Below are positions 1-8,904 of a stretch of DNA of 64,000 bases, piece after piece. The DNA comes from Variovorax paradoxus. GTDB taxonomy: Bacteria > Pseudomonadota > Gammaproteobacteria > Burkholderiales > Burkholderiaceae_C. Position 1 is the first letter of the stretch. Each line of letters opens with the position of its first letter. The stretch lies in contig NZ_CP123990.1 of assembly GCF_029919115.1 (NCBI RefSeq), positions 3,224,001 through 3,288,000 on the forward strand. Direction: 5' to 3'. The translations under genes and the position numbers were made by a program. Below the pieces are notes generated by a model. That model was not told where the DNA came from, searched no databases, and worked only from the letters and a program-made list of their open reading frames with translations.

Positions 1-397
1 CCCCGACGAATACAAGGACGAGTTCAAGGACGAGATCCTGCGGCTGGTCGACCGCAAGGTGGCCGCGGGCCAGACCGAGACGGTGACGCAACCCGAGCCC
101 GAAGAGGGACAGGCAGTGGAAGGCCGCGGCGCAAAGATCATCGACCTGACCGAGCTGCTGCAGCGCAGCCTGCGCAAGGGCGGCGGTGCCAAGGCGTCCA
201 CCAAGGCCGCCGACGCGGGCGAAGACGACGACGACGAAGAAGAGCCTGCCAAGCCGTCCGCGAAGAGCAGGACCACCGCCAAGGCCAAGCCGAAGACCAA
301 GGCCCACGCCAAGACCGCTGCAAAAAGCACCAGCGGCAGTGCCGCCGGCAAGCGCAGTGCCGCCAAGACCGCCCCCGCCCGGCGCCGCGCAGCATGA
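1..397 (+). CDS. ku: Ku protein, C-terminal part (5' end outside window)
   Basis: Only the last 131 residues are present; the reading frame is open from base 2 and ends at the TGA at 395-397. The visible part starts with the acidic/basic helix typical of the end of the bacterial Ku core (DEYKDEF...), followed by a low-complexity tail rich in Lys, Ala and Thr with an internal Asp/Glu run. Bacterial Ku is a homodimeric ring that binds broken DNA ends and recruits LigD for non-homologous end joining; Lys-rich tails of this kind are known to add DNA binding. The stop overlaps the start of the next gene (ATGA), which encodes a LigD polymerase domain, and this supports the Ku assignment strongly. 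The Ku ring itself lies outside the window, so the family call rests on the tail and the neighbour. Confidence 0.85.
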   Translation, partial: PDEYKDEFKDEILRLVDRKVAAGQTETVTQPEPEEGQAVEGRGAKIIDLTELLQRSLRKGGGAKASTKAADAGEDDDDEEEPAKPSAKSRTTAKAKPKTKAHAKTAAKSTSGSAAGKRSAAKTAPARRRAA

Positions 398-1308
398 ACG
401 GCCGGGAGAGCGGCGGAATGGAGGCCCAGGCACCGCGCATCACCCATGCGGAACGCCTGATCGACGCCGCCAGCGGCGTCACCAAAGGCGACCTCGCGGC
501 CTACTACGCCACCGTGGCGCCGCTGATCCTGCCGCACCTGAAGGGCCGCCCGGTGGCGCTGGTGCGTGCACCCGAGGGCGTGGGCGGGGAGCTGTTCTTC
601 CAGAAGCATGCGCAGCACAGCGACATCGCGGGCATCAAGCTGCTCGACCCCGCGCTCGACCCGGGGCACGACCCGCTGCTGCAGATCGACACCGCCCGGG
701 CGCTGATCGGCGCGGCGCAATACAACACCATCGAGCTGCACACCTGGAACGCGACTTCGCGTGCCATCGGCAAGCCCGACCGCATGACCTTCGACCTCGA
801 CCCCGGCGAGGGCGTCGACTGGCAGCAGATCCAGGAGGCGGCGCTGCTGGTGCATGTGCTGCTCGACGAACTCGGCCTGCCCTCGTTCCTGAAGACCAGC
901 GGCGGCAAGGGGCTGCACGTGGTGGTGCCGCTCAAGCGCGAGCTTGGCTGGGACGAGGTGCGGGGCTTTTCGCGGGCCATCGTCGAGCACCTGGCGCGCA
1001 TTGTTCCGGACCGCTTCGTGGCCAAGAGCGGTCCGCGCAACCGCGTCGGCAAGATCTTTGCGGACTATCTGCGCAACGGCTTCGGCGCAACCACGGCCAG
1101 TGCCTGGTCGGCACGTGCGCGGCCGGGCATGGGCGTGTCGGTGCCGCTGGCGTGGGAAGAACTGCCCGATCTGGACAGCGCCGCCCACTGGACGGTGGCC
1201 AACATTGCCGATCGCCTTGCCGTGGGAAACACGCCGTGGGACGCCATGGAGGGCAGCCGCACGGGCCTTCGCGCCGCCATGCAAACGATGGGCTACATGC
1301 CCCAGTGA
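394..1308 (+). CDS. ligD: LigD-type polymerase (primase-polymerase) domain protein, stand-alone
   Basis: This 304-residue protein is an archaeo-eukaryotic primase-type polymerase, the POL module of LigD, which fills or extends ends during non-homologous end joining. The N-terminus has the family opening (ITHAERLID, GVTKGDLAAYY). The catalytic metal motif is FDLDPGEG with D134 and D136. SGGKGLH at 169-175 fits the nucleotide-binding motif and GKIFADYLRN near 219-228 carries the third acidic residue. No ligase or phosphoesterase domain is attached: the length equals the POL module alone, while many LigD proteins are 800-900 residues. The ATG overlaps the ku stop by four bases, so the two are translationally coupled. 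The ligase activity needed for repair must be encoded elsewhere. The family call is secure; the gene name is used in the broad sense. Confidence 0.9.
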   Translation: MNGRESGGMEAQAPRITHAERLIDAASGVTKGDLAAYYATVAPLILPHLKGRPVALVRAPEGVGGELFFQKHAQHSDIAGIKLLDPALDPGHDPLLQIDTARALIGAAQYNTIELHTWNATSRAIGKPDRMTFDLDPGEGVDWQQIQEAALLVHVLLDELGLPSFLKTSGGKGLHVVVPLKRELGWDEVRGFSRAIVEHLARIVPDRFVAKSGPRNRVGKIFADYLRNGFGATTASAWSARARPGMGVSVPLAWEELPDLDSAAHWTVANIADRLAVGNTPWDAMEGSRTGLRAAMQTMGYMPQ

Positions 1309-1341
1309 AGCGAAGCCGGCGCGCCTTGCCGGACCGCCCGC

Positions 1342-2160
1342 CTATTGCAGCACTTCGTTGGTCGTCACTTCGAAGCGCTGCAATGAGTTGGCGCCGAACA
1401 CCATGGTGATCGGCACGTCGGCCGCATCGCGCCCGCGTGCAATCACGATGCGGCCGATGCGGGGCACGTTGTGCCGCGCATCGAAGGTGTACCAGCGGTC
1501 GCCCAGGTACACCTCGAACCAGGCGCTGAAGTCCATGGGGTACGGCACGGGCGGAATGCCGATGTCGCCCAGGTAGCCGGTGGCGTAGCGCGCCGGAATG
1601 TTCATGCAGCGGCACAGCGTGATGGCCAGGTGCGCAAAGTCCCTGCAAACGCCCGTGCGCTCGCGAAAGCCCTCGAGCGCCGTGCGCGTGGCCCGCGCTG
1701 TCTGGTAGTCGAAGCGCAGGTGTGCGTGCACGAAGTCGCAGATGGCCTGCACCCGATGCCAGCCCGGCGTCACGCGGGAGAAGTTGTTCCACGCAAACTG
1801 CAGCAGCTCGCTGTCGACTTCGCAGTAGCGGCTCGGCAGCAGAAAGGGCAGCGTCGATACCGGGAGGTCGGCGGCTGCGTGCTCCACGGCGCTGTAGTCC
1901 ACCGGGTCGGTCCAGCCGGGATCGAACACCACGGCATGGTTGCGCAGCCGCACGCTTTCAACCCCCGCTGGAATCCGCACCCGCGCGCAGTGGTTGTCGA
2001 AGGCGTCCATGTAGTAGTCGGTATGCAGCGGCGGGCTGATGGTGATGTGCTCGCCGTCCTGCAGGTCCGCCGCGCGCGACGGATGCACTTGCAGCATGTA
2101 GATCAGCGCCGTGGGTGCCGTAACGGCGAGTTCAATGTCGAAACCGATCTCTATCTGCAT
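1342..2160 (-). CDS. transglutaminase-fold protein with altered catalytic triad
   Basis: A 272-residue protein with an N-terminal beta-sandwich-like region (about 1-120) and a C-terminal transglutaminase-like domain. The nucleophile motif TGVCRDFAH gives C172, and the Asp motif YTFDARHN gives D227. Where the other two transglutaminases of this window have HAW, this one reads DFSAWF, with Ser at 212 in place of the catalytic His. I chose the ATG at 2160 because it follows a GGGAAG ribosome-binding site at good spacing; an ATG 28 codons upstream lacks such support. Proteins of this type are annotated as transglutaminase-like cysteine peptidases, but the missing His makes the activity uncertain. 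It converges on ligD with a 33-base gap containing a weak hairpin (1316-1320 pairing with 1328-1332). Confidence 0.85.
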   Translation of the reverse strand: MQIEIGFDIELAVTAPTALIYMLQVHPSRAADLQDGEHITISPPLHTDYYMDAFDNHCARVRIPAGVESVRLRNHAVVFDPGWTDPVDYSAVEHAAADLPVSTLPFLLPSRYCEVDSELLQFAWNNFSRVTPGWHRVQAICDFVHAHLRFDYQTARATRTALEGFRERTGVCRDFAHLAITLCRCMNIPARYATGYLGDIGIPPVPYPMDFSAWFEVYLGDRWYTFDARHNVPRIGRIVIARGRDAADVPITMVFGANSLQRFEVTTNEVLQ

Positions 2161-2491
2161 GTCGTTCTTCCCTGTGGGCCGAGTATGTGTTCTGTCCAAG
2201 TGCGCAAGCAGGCTTCGTGCCTCCTTTGTTGATGCTATCGGCACCCCCGCGCCGCAGCATGCGGGCAGAGGCGCAAAGCCGCGTAGGTGCCAGCCCGGTG
2301 CTGTCGGCGCGTTCCTACCTTGTGCGCATCACCTCTCCCACAAGCGAGGGCGAGGCGTCACTACGGGTAACAGACTGCGGCAAACATAACCTTTCGAATC
2401 GCTCGCAACGCCTTCAAATCGGCTCTCATTGCCCTTACCGGCTGCAGCGCAAGCATCACGTCTTGTTCAATCTGTTCTGCTGGAGCGAATC
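2161..2491. other. intergenic region upstream of two divergent genes
   Basis: These 331 bases lie between the divergent starts of the transglutaminase-fold gene and the small membrane protein/catalase pair, so they must hold both promoters. I see no coding frame with supporting features, no strong inverted repeat and no convincing sigma-70 hexamer pair. The stretch nearest the catalase side (about 2370-2480) is lower in GC than its surroundings, as expected of a promoter region. Confidence 0.4.
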
Positions 2492-2659
2492 ATGGATATC
2501 TCTGCGTTGTTCGATTCACTCACCGGTACTTGGGGGGATGAAATCCTGTTCTGGGTGGTGGCCGCAGTGGCGGGTTTCATCTGCCTGATCGCGTTGGTGA
2601 ACGTGCTGGACCTTTTTCTCGATAACGAAGTTGACCCCCCCATGAAAGATCCTCGATGA
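2492..2659 (+). CDS. small single-pass membrane protein upstream of catalase
   Basis: A 55-residue protein starting at the ATG at 2492, preceded by GGAG at 2482-2485. The N-terminal 15 residues are polar (MDISALFDSLTG), followed by a hydrophobic segment of about 20 residues (ILFWVVAAVAGFICLIALV) and a short acidic/proline tail ([12 protein letters not shown]). Its TGA overlaps the ATG of the catalase gene (ATGA at 2656-2659), so the two proteins are almost certainly made from one message with coupled translation. I do not recognise a named family. The coupling suggests a role in anchoring, delivering or sensing for the catalase, but this is inference. An earlier in-frame start exists at 2429 but would add a stretch that looks non-coding. 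Confidence 0.7.
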   Translation: MDISALFDSLTGTWGDEILFWVVAAVAGFICLIALVNVLDLFLDNEVDPPMKDPR

Positions 2660-4842
2660 CGCCACAGAACAAGGCCGCCGCCGGACGCCGATCGAAGGCC
2701 ACGGACGGCACCAACGCCAAGCAGCAGCAACTCGAAGGCTTCGCGACCGATCATGCGCCCAATCTGACGACCAACCAGGGTCTTCAGATTCCCGACAACC
2801 ACAACTCGCTCAAGGCAGGACTGCGCGGGCCCACGCTGCTCGAAGACTTCATCCTGCGCGAGAAGATCACGCACTTCGACCACGAGCGCATTCCCGAGCG
2901 CGCGGTGCACGCCCGCGGCTCGGCGGCGCACGGTTTCTTCCAGGTCTACAAGTCGATGTCGCAGTTCACCTCGGCCGACTTCCTGCAGGACCCCGATGCG
3001 AAGACGCCCGTTTTCGTGCGCTTCTCGACGGTGGCCGGCGAACGCGGATCGGCCGATACGGTGCGCGACGTGCGCGGCTTCGCGGTCAAGTTCTACACCC
3101 GAGAAGGCAACTACGACCTCGTGGGCAACAACATCCCGGTGTTCTTCATCCAGGACGCGATGAAGTTTCCCGACCTCGTCCACGCCGTCAAGCCCGAGCC
3201 GCACCACGCGATGCCGCAGGCCGCGAGCGCGCACGACACCTTCTGGGACTTTGCCTCGCTCATGCCCGAGAGCACCCACATGCTGATGTGGGCCATGTCG
3301 GACCGTGCCATTCCGCGCAGCTACCGAATGATGGAAGGTTTCGGCGTTCACACCTTCCGCTTCGTCAACCACCGCGGCGAGAGCCACTTCGTCAAGTTCC
3401 ACTGGAAGCCCAAGCTCGGCATCCATGGCCTGGCGTGGGACGAGGCGCAGAAGATCGCCGGCAAGGACCCCGACTTTCACCGGCGCGACCTGTGGGAAGC
3501 CATCGAAAACGGCGACTTCCCCGAATGGGAGCTCGGCGTGCAGCTCATTGCGCCAGACAAGGCGCAGTCGCTCGGCTTCGACCTGCTCGACCCGACCAAG
3601 CTCATTCCCGAAGAGATGGTGCCGGTGCAGCGCATCGGCCGGCTGGTGCTCAACCGCAACCCCGACAACTTCTTTGCCGAAACCGAGCAGGTAGCGTTCC
3701 ACCCAGGACACGTGGTGCCCGGCATCGACTTCAGCAACGACCCGCTGCTGCAGGGGCGCCTGTTCTCGTATACCGACACGCAGATCTCGCGGCTGGGCGG
3801 TGCCAACTTCCACGAGTTGCCCATCAACAAGAGCGTGTGCCCGTTCCACAACTTCCAGCGCGACGGCATGCACCGCCAGGCCATCGCGCGCGGCCAGGTG
3901 GCCTATGAGCCCAACTCGCTGGGCGACGGCAAGGAGTTCCGTGTCGACGGCGGCAGCGTCGGCTTCCAGTCTTACCCCGAAGAGATGGAATCGCCCAAGG
4001 TGCGCCGGCGCAGCCCGACCTTCGACGACCACTTCACGCAGGCGCGCCTGTTCTTCAACAGCCAGAGCGCGGCCGAGAAAGAGCACATCGTCGCGGGCTT
4101 CCGCTTCGAGCTCTCGAAGGTCGATGTTCCGGCCATTCGCCAGCGCATGGTCGACAACCTGGCGCACGTGGACGAGAAGCTCGCGCGCCGCGTGGCGGAG
4201 CCGCTCGGTATCGGCGCGCCCGATGCCAAGGCCGCTGCAGGCCGCGCGGGCTACCGCGAACACCGCATGACGCTGCCCATCTCCGAGTCTCCAGCGCTCA
4301 GCATGGCCGATACCGGCGACGGCACGATCCGCACGCGCAAGATCGCCATCCTGGTGGCGGACGGCATCGACTCCGCCTCGCTCAAGCCGGTTCGCGATGC
4401 GCTCGAGCAGGCCGGCGCGCGCTGCAAGGTGGTCGGCCCGCGCCTGGGCACCATTGCCAGCGCATCGAAGCGGCAGATCGATGTCGACATGACCTTCAGC
4501 AACGCACCGTCGGTCATGTTCGACGCCGTGCTGGTGCCCGGCGGCAGCGTGGGCGCGGCAGCCCTTGCGGCCACCGGAGATGCCGTGCACTTCGTGCTCG
4601 AGGCGTACAAGCACTGCAAGGCGATCTGCACGGTGGGCGAGGGCGTACAGCTGCTGTCGAAGCTCGGCATTGCCGCCGACGCGCAACCCGGCGACTTGCC
4701 TCCGGGGGTCGTGGTGGCGGCCACGCCTGTCACCAACCTGGGTGACAACACCGCGGCCACGCAGATTGCGCAGGACTTCGTCGCGGCCATTGCCAGGCAT
4801 CGCCACTGGGACCGGGCCGACATCGAGTCGGTTCCGGCCTGA
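2656..4842 (+). CDS. katE: large-subunit (HPII-type) catalase
   Basis: A 728-residue heme catalase that converts hydrogen peroxide to water and oxygen. It has the long form typical of HPII/KatE. An N-terminal extension precedes the core. The core carries the distal His in [10 protein letters not shown] (H85), the distal Asn in [10 protein letters not shown] (near 158) and the proximal heme Tyr in RLFSYTDTQ (Y372). A C-terminal domain from about residue 560 has a flavodoxin/DJ-1-like fold ([11 protein letters not shown] ... [11 protein letters not shown]). Smaller catalases of about 480-550 residues lack that last domain. The gene is translationally coupled to the small membrane protein before it. 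HPII enzymes are normally stationary-phase or stress induced, but I could not identify the promoter here. Confidence 0.96.
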   Translation: MTPQNKAAAGRRSKATDGTNAKQQQLEGFATDHAPNLTTNQGLQIPDNHNSLKAGLRGPTLLEDFILREKITHFDHERIPERAVHARGSAAHGFFQVYKSMSQFTSADFLQDPDAKTPVFVRFSTVAGERGSADTVRDVRGFAVKFYTREGNYDLVGNNIPVFFIQDAMKFPDLVHAVKPEPHHAMPQAASAHDTFWDFASLMPESTHMLMWAMSDRAIPRSYRMMEGFGVHTFRFVNHRGESHFVKFHWKPKLGIHGLAWDEAQKIAGKDPDFHRRDLWEAIENGDFPEWELGVQLIAPDKAQSLGFDLLDPTKLIPEEMVPVQRIGRLVLNRNPDNFFAETEQVAFHPGHVVPGIDFSNDPLLQGRLFSYTDTQISRLGGANFHELPINKSVCPFHNFQRDGMHRQAIARGQVAYEPNSLGDGKEFRVDGGSVGFQSYPEEMESPKVRRRSPTFDDHFTQARLFFNSQSAAEKEHIVAGFRFELSKVDVPAIRQRMVDNLAHVDEKLARRVAEPLGIGAPDAKAAAGRAGYREHRMTLPISESPALSMADTGDGTIRTRKIAILVADGIDSASLKPVRDALEQAGARCKVVGPRLGTIASASKRQIDVDMTFSNAPSVMFDAVLVPGGSVGAAALAATGDAVHFVLEAYKHCKAICTVGEGVQLLSKLGIAADAQPGDLPPGVVVAATPVTNLGDNTAATQIAQDFVAAIARHRHWDRADIESVPA

Positions 4843-5002
4843 AGCAGGCAGGCACTCAAGTAGTCCGTTTGCGCTAGGCCTTCTTGCGAATAGCCGCCGC
4901 GGGAGGGCGCTCCTAGACTTTCCCCACGAGGCCTGAACGGCGCGCACTTCCGCGGCGTCGACCCCCGCAACCGCGGGCACACGGGCCGCGCGCGGGGGTC
5001 CA

Positions 5003-7147
5003 ATGACGTGGTTTTCGAGAACGAGATGGGAGCGCTCGGCACGTCGTGCAGGCGTCGCGGGTGCTCTCGGGCTGGCTGGCATTCTCTTGCTGGCGCACGG
5101 GCCGGTGGCATTGGCGCAGCAGCAGGCGCCCAACGCCGAGGCGGCGGCCAGCAAGGCCGAGCAGGCCCGGCTTGCCGACACCGACACCTTGCTGGCATTG
5201 ACCAGCGAGGGCGCGGTGCTCTACGGGCAAGACGCGGTCAAGCTCTCCGGCTACCAATACTGCAGCCAGGCGGTTGCCTTGGCCGAGGCCGGCGAGTTCA
5301 GGCAAAGCGTGCGCGCCGCCAGCAAGGCGCTGCACCTGGCCAATGCCACGCGCGACCCCAACCTGATGGCCATGGCCAACAGGGACCTGGCCATCGTCTA
5401 CAGCTATTCGGGCCAGCTCGAGAAGGCCGAGGAATTTGCACGCGAGGCGCTCAAGCACCCGGCGCGCGACCCCAAGCTGGTGGTCGGCCCGGTGCAAAAA
5501 GTGATCGGCGACGTGCGCACCCGCCGCGGCGACTACGCCGGCGCCGTCATCAGCTACGACGAGGCGCTGGCCAACAGCTCGGCGCGCTATGCCCCGCTGG
5601 TGCAGGCGTCGCTCGTCAATGCGCTCATCGAGGCGGGCGATGCCGCAAGGGCGCGCTCTGTGCTCGGCGGCATGCCCGCACCCAGGGACGCGCCGCTCAC
5701 GGCACAGCTCGACCGCACCCGCGCCCGGCTGCTGCTGGCCGAGAACAAGCCCGCCGAGGCGCGCGACCTGTACCGCGCACTCACCACGCGGCAGGTGGGC
5801 ACCGACACCGAGTACTACCGCCTCTGGGCCTGGGACGGCGTGGCGCGCAGCGAACTGGCGCTGGGCCAGAAAGACGCCGCGGCCGAAGCCGTGGCCCGTG
5901 CGCTCGGCAGCGTCGACCAGGTGCGCGCCAGGTTCCGCAGCGAAGAATTCAAGATGGGCCTCTTCTCGGACCTGCAATCGGTGTTCGAGCGTGGCGTGTC
6001 CATCTACAGCGACGCAGGCGATGCGCGCCAGGCCTTCGAAGTGAGCGAGCGCAGCCGTTCGCGTGCGCTGCTCGATGCAGTGCGCGGCCGCGCAAAAATC
6101 AACGAACGCGCAGCGCACACGGTCGACCTGGCCACGCTGCAAGGCACGCTGGCGCCCGATGAGCGCGTGGTGCAGTTCCATGCGTTGCCCGACCGCCTGC
6201 TGGTGTGGGTCGTCGGCCCCGCCGGCATCGAGGCCAAGACCGTGGCGGTGCGCCGCGAAGAGCTCACCGAACTGGTGGAGGTGTTCCGCAACTCCATCGT
6301 GCGCGGCCGACGCGCGGCCATTGCCAACGCCGACAAGCTGGGGGCCGCGCTGCTCGGCCCACTGGGCTTGGCGGACGGCCAGCGGCTGGTCGTCGTGCCC
6401 CATGGTCCGCTGCATTACCTGCCCTTCCAGGCGTTGCGGCTCAATGGCCGCTACGTGATCGAGTCGCACCCCGTGGCGGTGGCGCCTTCGATCAGCATTG
6501 CGGTGCAGCTCGCGCAACGCACGCCGCGCGTGAGCGCATCGCTCACGGCTTTCGGCAATCCGCGAATCGAAGACAAGTACGACCTGCCCGGCGCCGAAGT
6601 CGAAGTGAAGCAGCTGGCGCAGCTCTTTCCGCGCAACACGGTGTACATGGGCGCGGCAGCCACCAAGACGCAGTTCCGCGACGTGGCCGCACGCTCGCCG
6701 CTGATGCACGTTGCAGCCCACGCAGAGGCCGATGCGGTCGACCCGCTGTACTCGCGCATCCTGCTGGCCAACGAAGGCGGCAAGCAAAACTTCCTGGAAG
6801 CACACGAAATTCTCGCGTTGCCGATGGACGGCACGGCGCTTGTCACGCTCTCGGCCTGTGAGTCGGGCCTGGGCCGCATTGCGCAGGGCGACGAGGTGCT
6901 GGGCTTCACGCGCTCCTTTCTCTCCGCCGGAAGCTCGAGCCTGATCGCATCGCTGTGGCCCGTTTCCGACGACGCAACCGCCGTGCTCATGGGCACGCTC
7001 TACGGCGAGCTCGCCAAGGGGCGTGATCTGCAGAAGGCGATGCAGGCGGGGCAGCTGGCAGTGCTGAAAGACCCAAAGATGTCCCATCCCTTCTTCTGGG
7101 CGCCGTTCAACCTGATCGGCAACTGGCGTCTCACGGTGGGGAGCTGA
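5003..7147 (+). CDS. secreted TPR-CHAT domain protein (predicted caspase-like peptidase)
   Basis: A 714-residue protein with a twin-arginine-rich N-terminus and a hydrophobic stretch ending at ALAQ, which reads as a signal peptide cleaved near residue 38. Residues 80-330 form TPR-like helical repeats (for example ANRDLAIVYSYSGQLEKAEEFAREAL). The C-terminal part (about 400-710) is a CHAT domain of the caspase/separase superfamily, with the expected His in LMHVAAHAEAD (H573) and Cys in TLSACESGLG (C619). Both catalytic residues are present, so activity is plausible. It is the first gene of an operon: the TpsB transporter begins one base after its stop, and the TpsA exoprotein follows. This arrangement suggests that the CHAT protein acts in the periplasm on, or together with, the secreted partner; that role is inference. 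Confidence 0.9.
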   Translation: MTWFSRTRWERSARRAGVAGALGLAGILLLAHGPVALAQQQAPNAEAAASKAEQARLADTDTLLALTSEGAVLYGQDAVKLSGYQYCSQAVALAEAGEFRQSVRAASKALHLANATRDPNLMAMANRDLAIVYSYSGQLEKAEEFAREALKHPARDPKLVVGPVQKVIGDVRTRRGDYAGAVISYDEALANSSARYAPLVQASLVNALIEAGDAARARSVLGGMPAPRDAPLTAQLDRTRARLLLAENKPAEARDLYRALTTRQVGTDTEYYRLWAWDGVARSELALGQKDAAAEAVARALGSVDQVRARFRSEEFKMGLFSDLQSVFERGVSIYSDAGDARQAFEVSERSRSRALLDAVRGRAKINERAAHTVDLATLQGTLAPDERVVQFHALPDRLLVWVVGPAGIEAKTVAVRREELTELVEVFRNSIVRGRRAAIANADKLGAALLGPLGLADGQRLVVVPHGPLHYLPFQALRLNGRYVIESHPVAVAPSISIAVQLAQRTPRVSASLTAFGNPRIEDKYDLPGAEVEVKQLAQLFPRNTVYMGAAATKTQFRDVAARSPLMHVAAHAEADAVDPLYSRILLANEGGKQNFLEAHEILALPMDGTALVTLSACESGLGRIAQGDEVLGFTRSFLSAGSSSLIASLWPVSDDATAVLMGTLYGELAKGRDLQKAMQAGQLAVLKDPKMSHPFFWAPFNLIGNWRLTVGS

Positions 7148-7148
7148 C

Positions 7149-8903
7149 ATGAGCGCTTGCAAAACAATGAACACATGGTGGAGCACCGAGATGCGCGCCC
7201 GTCAAAGCTCAACGCCGATTGCTCTTGCTGTCTCCGCATTGGTGGGGGCTGCGCTACTGGTAGCGGCCCAGCGCACCCACGCAGCAGAGGCAGACACCAA
7301 CGCGCTGCTTCCCACCAAAGACCCCTGCGGCACCTGCGACCGCCCGCTCGCCCAGGCCGCCGGCACCGTTGCGCCGCAAAGCCTTCCAGCCGCGCCCCAG
7401 GCGCCCGCCGCTTCGTTCAAGCTCAACGACCTGCGCCTGAACGGCGTCAAGGCACTGACCAACGAAGAGCTGCAAAGCATTACCGCTCCCTACATCGGGC
7501 GCGACGTCACGCTCGGCGACCTCGAAAGCCTGGCCCAGGCGATCACAGCGCGCTACAAGGAGCATGGCTACTTTCTTGCGCAGGCCGTGGTGCCCGTGCA
7601 GACCGTGCGCGACGGCATTGTGGAAATCAGCGTCATCGAAGGCCGGCTCGGCAAAGTCGACGTCACTGTTGCGCCCGACGCGCCCATCAGCGAGGCCCGT
7701 GTACGTGGCTTCCTCGCGCCCCTGCAGCCCGGAGAAGCCGTGAGCGCGCCCGCCTATGAGCGCGCGATGCTGCTGCTGTCGGACCAGCCCGGCATCCGCG
7801 TCACGTCGGGGCTGCAGGAGGGCACGCAGGGCGGCACCACCGACCTTTCGGTCGAAGTCGCCGCCGGGCCGCGCTGGGCCTTTACCGCCGAGGCCGACAA
7901 CCATGGCACCAAGGAATCGGGCCGCTTTCGTGTCGGCGGCACCGCGCGCTGGCTCAGTCCCCTCGGCATCGGCGACAACCTCGACGTGCGCGCGATGGTG
8001 TCCAACAGCAACGCACTGCAGTTCGGCCGCGTGGCCTACGAGGCACCCATCGGCACCAGCGGCCTGCGCGCCGGCGTCGGGCTTGCGCGCGTCAACTACG
8101 AGCTTGGCGGCGAGTTTGCGGAGCTTGGCGCACAGGGCAGGGCCGACGTGCTCGATTTTTCGCTCAACTATCCGTTGATCCGCCAGCGCCAGCAGAACCT
8201 GTTCTTGCGCCTGGGTGTCGACGTGAAGAACCTGACCGACGAGATGAATGCGGTCGACTTCGCCTCGAAGAAGCGCGTGCACGGCTTAGGCCTTGGCTGG
8301 ACCTGGGAGCGGCGCGACGAGGTGCTCGGCGGCGGCTATTGGGCCAGCTCAGGCACGCTCTACCGCGGCGACCTGTCGATTCGCGATGAGCAAAGCCGTG
8401 CGTTCGACCAGAGCGTTGCGGGCCACCACACCGAGGGCGGCTACACCAAGCTGAGCTTCCAGCTTTCGCGGCTGCAGGCCATCGTTCCGAACCACTCGCT
8501 CTATGTGTCGGTAGGCGGCCAATGGGCGAGCAAGAACCTCGACGCTTCCGAAAAGCTTTCGCTGGGCGGTGCGCGCGCGGTGCGCGCCTATCCGTCCGGT
8601 GAACTGCTGGTGGACGAAGGTGCCATCGGCACCGTCGAATGGCGTTGGTCTTACAACGCCGAGTTCACGCCCTTCGTGTTCTACGACGCCGCGCGGGGAA
8701 AGATCGTGCGCGATCCCTCGCCGTTCGACACCTCCGCCAACCGCCACAGCCTTCGGGGCTTCGGCATTGGCCTTTCGTGGTCGCGGCCCGGCGACTTTTC
8801 CATCAGCGCGACGCTTGCCTGGCGGGACGGCACACGGCCGGCGCAAACCGATGGCGGCGGCCGCAACCCGCGTTTGTATGTGCAGGCGCAAAAGGTGTTC
8901 TGA
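7149..8903 (+). CDS. two-partner secretion transporter (TpsB, ShlB/FhaC family)
   Basis: A 584-residue outer-membrane pore that exports the TpsA protein encoded next. After a signal sequence ending near THAAEA come a linker with CGTC, a first POTRA domain (about 90-165; FKLNDLRLNGVKAL), a second POTRA domain (165-240) and a 16-strand barrel domain to the C-terminus. The last residue is Phe (QAQKVF), as usual for Omp85-superfamily barrels. The start is one base after the CHAT gene stop; in-frame ATGs also occur at 7167 and 7191, and the last would give a more typical signal peptide. Family assignment is clear from the POTRA sequence, the barrel and the adjacency to a TPS-domain exoprotein. Confidence 0.93.
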   Translation: MSACKTMNTWWSTEMRARQSSTPIALAVSALVGAALLVAAQRTHAAEADTNALLPTKDPCGTCDRPLAQAAGTVAPQSLPAAPQAPAASFKLNDLRLNGVKALTNEELQSITAPYIGRDVTLGDLESLAQAITARYKEHGYFLAQAVVPVQTVRDGIVEISVIEGRLGKVDVTVAPDAPISEARVRGFLAPLQPGEAVSAPAYERAMLLLSDQPGIRVTSGLQEGTQGGTTDLSVEVAAGPRWAFTAEADNHGTKESGRFRVGGTARWLSPLGIGDNLDVRAMVSNSNALQFGRVAYEAPIGTSGLRAGVGLARVNYELGGEFAELGAQGRADVLDFSLNYPLIRQRQQNLFLRLGVDVKNLTDEMNAVDFASKKRVHGLGLGWTWERRDEVLGGGYWASSGTLYRGDLSIRDEQSRAFDQSVAGHHTEGGYTKLSFQLSRLQAIVPNHSLYVSVGGQWASKNLDASEKLSLGGARAVRAYPSGELLVDEGAIGTVEWRWSYNAEFTPFVFYDAARGKIVRDPSPFDTSANRHSLRGFGIGLSWSRPGDFSISATLAWRDGTRPAQTDGGGRNPRLYVQAQKVF

Positions 8904-8904
8904 C

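Noticed and set aside
1316..1332. Terminator between the convergent ligD and transglutaminase-fold genes
   Set aside because: The stem is only five bases (CCGGC with GCCGG) and no T-run follows; kept as a remark in the gene entry only.
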